Part shown: positions 24,030 to 27,265 of the stretch, one piece after another | How positions within the stretch are numbered: position 1 is the first letter of the stretch | Layout of the letters: every line of letters starts with the position of its first letter | NCBI GenBank assembly: GCA_905372865.1 | Contig: CAJPQT010000026.1 | Location: 1-27,265 of the forward strand | DNA: 27,265 bases | Origin: an uncultured Centipeda sp. | GTDB lineage: Bacteria; Bacillota; Negativicutes; Selenomonadales; Selenomonadaceae | Reading direction: 5' to 3' | Translations under genes and position numbers: made by a program | Notes under the pieces: model-generated | What the model was told of the DNA's origin: nothing | Databases searched by the model: none | What the model saw: the letters and a program-made list of their open reading frames with translations, nothing else

Positions 24030-24791
24030 ATGCGAGTGTACGAGGGCGCACGCGAACTTAGAATTGCGTGCAAGCATGATGATTTGCTGCCGTCATTGAG
24101 CGAATACGCTCCTCATCAGGAGACCTGCGAGATCGAATGCGGTATTCCTGTAAAGCGGTTCTGTCGAGGGGCAGAAACAATCGATTTGACACATACCAAA
24201 GATGAAGTTTTGGTCTGGCGAATCCTCTTAACAGCGGATGTATCCGTAGCAGAGATCCCTGTCGAAATACTCAAGAAGCAGAATATGGTGCTTGTCTATC
24301 GGACAAACAGCGAGGAGCAACTGGCCGAATACGTGCGACCGCTCTTTTCTCTGCAGAAGAGGGAGCCGGGTGAGGCCGTATGTCATCCTGCAGTCTTTTG
24401 TTTTGTCAATGTGGATGCAGCAAAAGAGTTTATTCGCTTCCTTGAATGGCAGATGCTCGCTGATGTTCAAGTGATTGATATTGACTTCGATGATGTGATC
24501 AAGGCATTCGCATCACAGCGAGGGCATATTCTCTGCATATCCAAGAAAATGCTCATTCCGCAGGAAGAACTATCCACAAAAGATGCAGAAGTACAGGGGG
24601 CTTTGTTTATCTTTCGAGGGGCTGAACTCTCAATGTACGATGTATGTACACAAGCGGAGAAACTCTGCAGCTCTTTTCACGAAAGTGCAGACATTATATG
24701 GACGATCATAGAGTGTCATGAGCAGAGCGTGACTGCACTTTTTGCAACGAGACTGACCGATCAAGGGGGGCGCTCGTGCAACGAATTATGA
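24030..24791 (+). CDS. Array paralogue 2: unknown protein with FtsZ C-terminal-domain-like region
   Basis: A 253-residue soluble relative of its neighbours. Family blocks: CEIECGIPVKRF (33-44), VWRILLTADVSVAEIP (62-77), MVLVYRTNSEEQ (86-97), VFCFVNVDAAKEFI (122-135). The FtsZ-like C-terminal part is the clearest of the four: IDIDFDDVIKAFASQRG (149-165) matches the T7-loop helix of FtsZ, then VQGALFIFRG, ELSMYDV, ADIIWT and TALFATRL. FtsZ's NxDxxD appears here as DxDxxD. The start at 24030 after GAGGAG is chosen; the longer ORF begins with TTG at 23976 without a ribosome binding site. The Cys pair near 33 and 37 is shared with paralogues 1 and 4. Confidence 0.75.
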   Translation: MRVYEGARELRIACKHDDLLPSLSEYAPHQETCEIECGIPVKRFCRGAETIDLTHTKDEVLVWRILLTADVSVAEIPVEILKKQNMVLVYRTNSEEQLAEYVRPLFSLQKREPGEAVCHPAVFCFVNVDAAKEFIRFLEWQMLADVQVIDIDFDDVIKAFASQRGHILCISKKMLIPQEELSTKDAEVQGALFIFRGAELSMYDVCTQAEKLCSSFHESADIIWTIIECHEQSVTALFATRLTDQGGRSCNEL

Positions 24792-24880
24792 TCAAACCGA
24801 TGGGCATAGAGAGGTGCAGCATTCAAAGACTTGTGCGCGGAAAAGGCACATGGTCAATCGAATGATGGAGGGACAAGGAA

Positions 24881-25816
24881 ATGTCATCTTACAAGGAAAT
24901 TTGGGATCTGCGGATTACCTGTACCGATGAGGATTTGATCCCTCCGTTGGAGTACAATTATTCCTGCGTTATGGAATGCGATACCCTATATGGTATGCCT
25001 GTGCGACAGTTTTATAAAGAGCGCGAGAGATACGAAGGGGATGATGAGCCGTACGTGATATGGAAGGGGGCTTTAGACAGAGAAAGCTGCGAGGACGATG
25101 TGGACGAGGATGAAGTATGGCTATGGCGTGTTTTGCTGGTCTCGGACACCCACATTGCAGAGATGCCGCCGGAGATATTCGAACAGCAGGATATGCTTCT
25201 CATATACCGTACAGCTTCCGAGGGGGAATTTATCGAATCCGTGCAGCCCTTACTGGTGCGGCAAACAGATGAGTTCTATCGACATTTGAATAATCCCGAT
25301 ATTTTTTGCTTCGCAGATGCGGATTGTGCAAAGGATTTTATGCACTGGTTTGGACTGTGGTGGGGCAAAAGCTGTTATGAGGATATGGCGGACTTGGACT
25401 ATTCCAATGTCAAAAAGACATTGGGATCGCAGGACGGGAAGATTCGATGTATCTCGGAGGCAGGAAAATTGCCTGTGCTGGATGAGACAGTAGAGGGTGT
25501 GCTGATCTCTTTTAGTGTGGACGAAGAACATTCTCTCATCCCAGATGAAATGCTGGAATGGTGGGATATGTCAGAGCAGGAGGATGCTCTTTTCGATTAT
25601 ATTAGCGAAAAAGTGCAGGAGATTATCCCTTGTTTCCCGACAGCACGATTGATATGGACTGTGCGGGCGAACCAGAAGTGTGAGGAGGTCGTGTTTATTG
25701 CAAGAGAGATTGTGCAAGGTCTGAAGATAATGCCTCATATCGCGCTGCAGGTTGCCAGTATCGACGAGAGTTTGTTTCCTGTGCTGGAACTCCCATTCAA
25801 GCATGAAGGTATGTGA
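24881..25816 (+). CDS. Array paralogue 3: unknown protein with FtsZ C-terminal-domain-like region and a fused second N-terminus
   Basis: The first ~280 of 311 residues form one family module: MECDTLYGMPVRQFY (31-45), an acidic insertion (about 50-79) absent from the others, LWRVLLVSDTHIAEMP, MLLIYRTASEGEF, IFCFADADCAKDF and a C-terminal FtsZ-like part (DLDYSNVKKTLGSQDG, VEGVLISF, LIWT, EEVVFIAREI) with an inserted segment around 212-235. Residues 283-311 (MPHIALQVASIDESLFPVLE onward) do not belong to this module; they match the N-terminus of another copy, whose remainder lies in the next frame as paralogue 4. The start has a strong GGAGGGACAAGGA site. Confidence 0.75.
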   Translation: MSSYKEIWDLRITCTDEDLIPPLEYNYSCVMECDTLYGMPVRQFYKERERYEGDDEPYVIWKGALDRESCEDDVDEDEVWLWRVLLVSDTHIAEMPPEIFEQQDMLLIYRTASEGEFIESVQPLLVRQTDEFYRHLNNPDIFCFADADCAKDFMHWFGLWWGKSCYEDMADLDYSNVKKTLGSQDGKIRCISEAGKLPVLDETVEGVLISFSVDEEHSLIPDEMLEWWDMSEQEDALFDYISEKVQEIIPCFPTARLIWTVRANQKCEEVVFIAREIVQGLKIMPHIALQVASIDESLFPVLELPFKHEGM

Positions 25817-26522
25817 CGCAGTGTGTGGTATACCCGTGCGGAACTTTTACAAAGATGTGGATCTCAAGCACTTCCTATCGATGGAGGATGATGGATGGTA
25901 TCCGATTACGATTCTGTTGGTTTCGGACGAGCATGCAGTGAATCTCCCAGCCGACATATTATGGAAGCAAGATATGATCTGCATATATCGAACATCCTCT
26001 GAGAAAATACTCCATGATTCCATGGAAACCATGCTTGCGCGGCGAAAGAATGAGTGTGATGGGCATGTGGACGGTACGGGAATCTTCTGCTTTGCGGATG
26101 TGGCTTGTGCGAAAGATTTTATCCGCTGGGTTTCCATATGGAATATACAAGAGGATTATGTTAGATTAGACTATGCGGATTTTTCTAATAGCTTAGGATC
26201 GCAGGAAGGAAATATTCGATGCATCTCCGAAGCCTTCCTGCTTCGACAAGGAAAAATGCCAGAAGAAGATATAACCGTCCAGGGCGTATATGTTGGTTTT
26301 GCCATAACAAAACAAGATGACATGATTGATGTATCAGAATGGGCAGAGTTAATCAATAAGTCCTTTCCAATGGCTTATATAATTTCGACGGAGACTTTTA
26401 GCGAAAAGAAGGAGGAGGTCATATTCATTGCTAGGCAGCTGATTTCTACATTAGACACGGAAGCTCAGGTACCGAGGTGGTATTGCAAAGAGGCATGGCC
26501 GAATTGGATGAAATTGCTCTGA
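25752..26522 (+). CDS. Array paralogue 4: probably the frameshifted second half of paralogue 3
   Basis: From about residue 21 this ORF is a family module: CDAVCGIPVRNFYK, ITILLVSDEHAVNLP, MICIYRTSSE, IFCFADVACAKDFIRW, RLDYADFSNSLGSQEG, VQGVYVGF and EEVIFIARQLI, plus a 25-residue tail. Its first ~20 residues (from a TTG at 25752) are shadow of paralogue 3. The proper N-terminus is in paralogue 3's frame, which stops at 25816; skipping one base near 25811 would join HEG to CDAVCG without loss. ATG at 25803, 11 bases before that stop, could allow coupled re-initiation but has no good ribosome binding site. Either a split two-module gene or a truncated separate gene. Confidence 0.65.
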   Translation: MPVSTRVCFLCWNSHSSMKVCDAVCGIPVRNFYKDVDLKHFLSMEDDGWYPITILLVSDEHAVNLPADILWKQDMICIYRTSSEKILHDSMETMLARRKNECDGHVDGTGIFCFADVACAKDFIRWVSIWNIQEDYVRLDYADFSNSLGSQEGNIRCISEAFLLRQGKMPEEDITVQGVYVGFAITKQDDMIDVSEWAELINKSFPMAYIISTETFSEKKEEVIFIARQLISTLDTEAQVPRWYCKEAWPNWMKLL

Positions 26523-26606
26523 TGTTTGGAGGATATTTTATATTAACCTCGAATTAATCGATGATGTTGTTTATCTGTTTTGATGAGTAAAGGAGCATGA
26601 ACTATT

Positions 26607-27265
26607 ATGGCAAATTATTTCGTTTTTCGTGTAGACTATGATGAGTGCTTTCCCTTCATCTACGAAGAGCTGAAACAGGGGCGACTGCGACAGGGCTGGG
26701 GTGGTCCCAATATGGATGTGAGGAATCCGTTTGACAAGTTTACAACGGCATGGGAGAAATGGTCTCCATGTAGTGAAAACGTGAAACGTCGCTATAATAT
26801 GCTGCGTGTAATGCTTGAAATCAAAGAAGGCGATCTAATTGTCATTCCGAAGGTCAGTATGGAGTATAATGTGCCAGGGCGCTATTTCATAATTGTAAAA
26901 TGTAGAAAGTCGTATGAGTTTACCCTACCAGATGGAAAGAATGATTTCGGGCACTATATCGAGGTGGATCCTGTTGTCAACTGCAGCTACGATTCGAGTG
27001 GAGCTGCACAGGTGCTAAGTAGCTCTTTCGGTAAATATCGACGTGCTGTAAATCGTGTTCTAGATGAAGGTGTTATGGATGCGATTGATGTATTGACAAT
27101 GATGAGAAGCTCCGCAACACAGTCATCTCCCACACGCCTTGGGTTCCTGTCAGCGGAAACTTGTCAGGCTCGTGATCTCTATCTTAAAGAGCTGGTCGAA
27201 AAGATGCAGTCGTGGCAAAATGCTATGTTTGAGAAGGTGATCGAAAGCTTGTTTGTGCAAAGCGG
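26607..27265 (+). CDS. Putative restriction endonuclease with N-terminal PUA/EVE-like region (partial, runs off the window)
   Basis: 219 codons are present and the frame is open at the window edge. The N-terminal region reads YFVFRVDY, ELKQGRLRQGWGG, RRYNMLRVMLEIKEGDLIVIP and later NDFGHYIEVDP. The GRLRQGWG and GD-IVIP elements are of a kind seen at the N-terminus of Mrr/McrBC-like restriction proteins, where PUA/EVE-type folds may sense modified bases. Near the edge WQNAMFEKVIESLFVQSG looks like the first helix of an Mrr-type nuclease domain (FE..V..LF...G). The catalytic PD-(D/E)xK would lie beyond the window. The start has AAAGGAG nearby. It lies 84 bases after the array on the same strand. 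Confidence 0.6.
   Translation, partial: MANYFVFRVDYDECFPFIYEELKQGRLRQGWGGPNMDVRNPFDKFTTAWEKWSPCSENVKRRYNMLRVMLEIKEGDLIVIPKVSMEYNVPGRYFIIVKCRKSYEFTLPDGKNDFGHYIEVDPVVNCSYDSSGAAQVLSSSFGKYRRAVNRVLDEGVMDAIDVLTMMRSSATQSSPTRLGFLSAETCQARDLYLKELVEKMQSWQNAMFEKVIESLFVQS

Noticed and set aside
23193..26522. A CRISPR array or short regular repeats in the accessory region.
   Set aside because: The repetition is at the level of whole diverged genes; no short direct repeats with unique spacers are present.
1..27265. tRNA, rRNA genes and classical riboswitches.
   Set aside because: No cloverleaf, rRNA segment or recognisable riboswitch core was noticed, though weak structured RNAs cannot be excluded by eye.

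Overview
The window is chromosomal DNA from a diderm Firmicute of the class Negativicutes, most likely Selenomonas or a close relative. Two lines of evidence support this. The housekeeping gene order is that of Bacillus/Clostridia (ireB-ruvX-DUF1292-mltG-U32, then pepQ-efp-asp23-nusB-xseAB-ispA-tlyA-nadK-argR-recN). Yet the first 77 bases encode the C-terminus of an outer-membrane beta-barrel ending in Trp-Ala-Phe. The genus is inferred from gene content and protein style, not from a database search.

Layout. (1) 1-132: end of an outer-membrane protein gene and its terminator. (2) 242-14564: a dense core block on the + strand with many 4-base overlaps, divided by terminators at 1240 and 7793 and a promoter at 5449. 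It covers cell-wall control (ireB, mltG), Holliday-junction, exonuclease VII and RecN repair, tRNA/rRNA modification (U32, tlyA), translation (efp), aromatic and isoprenoid synthesis (aroQ, ispA), the Asp23/AmaP/DUF2273 envelope-stress trio, nusB, NAD kinase and ArgR. (3) 14582-18636: a bidirectional terminator, two minus-strand genes (a small secreted protein and an ACR3/bile-acid-symporter-type carrier), and a divergent iron operon feoA-feoB with a 55-residue Cys-rich partner behind a Fur-like palindrome. (4) 18659-21221: a minus-strand aldo/keto reductase, a divergent DyP-type peroxidase, and a SemiSWEET-like gene whose N-terminal reading frame is broken by one base.

(5) 21392-27265 is an accessory region, visibly AT-richer in its second half. 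It holds an IS4-type transposase, an orphan 3' gene fragment, a tandem array of four diverged paralogues (23193-26522), and the 5' part of a putative restriction endonuclease that runs off the window.

The array is the main candidate for something undescribed. The last ~90 residues of the paralogues resemble the C-terminal domain of the cell-division GTPase FtsZ, including a degenerate version of its T7 loop (NxDxxD), but none carries the GTP-binding GGGTGTG motif. The last two paralogues look like one two-module gene split by a frameshift. They could be inactive FtsZ-like proteins, modulators of FtsZ, or a diversified immunity/defence array beside a restriction gene. The sequence alone does not decide between these.

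No gene-free stretch exceeds 300 bases; the longest, 21144-21391, holds a terminator and presumably the undefined left end of the insertion sequence. Similarities to protein families were judged by eye from motifs; no searches were run.
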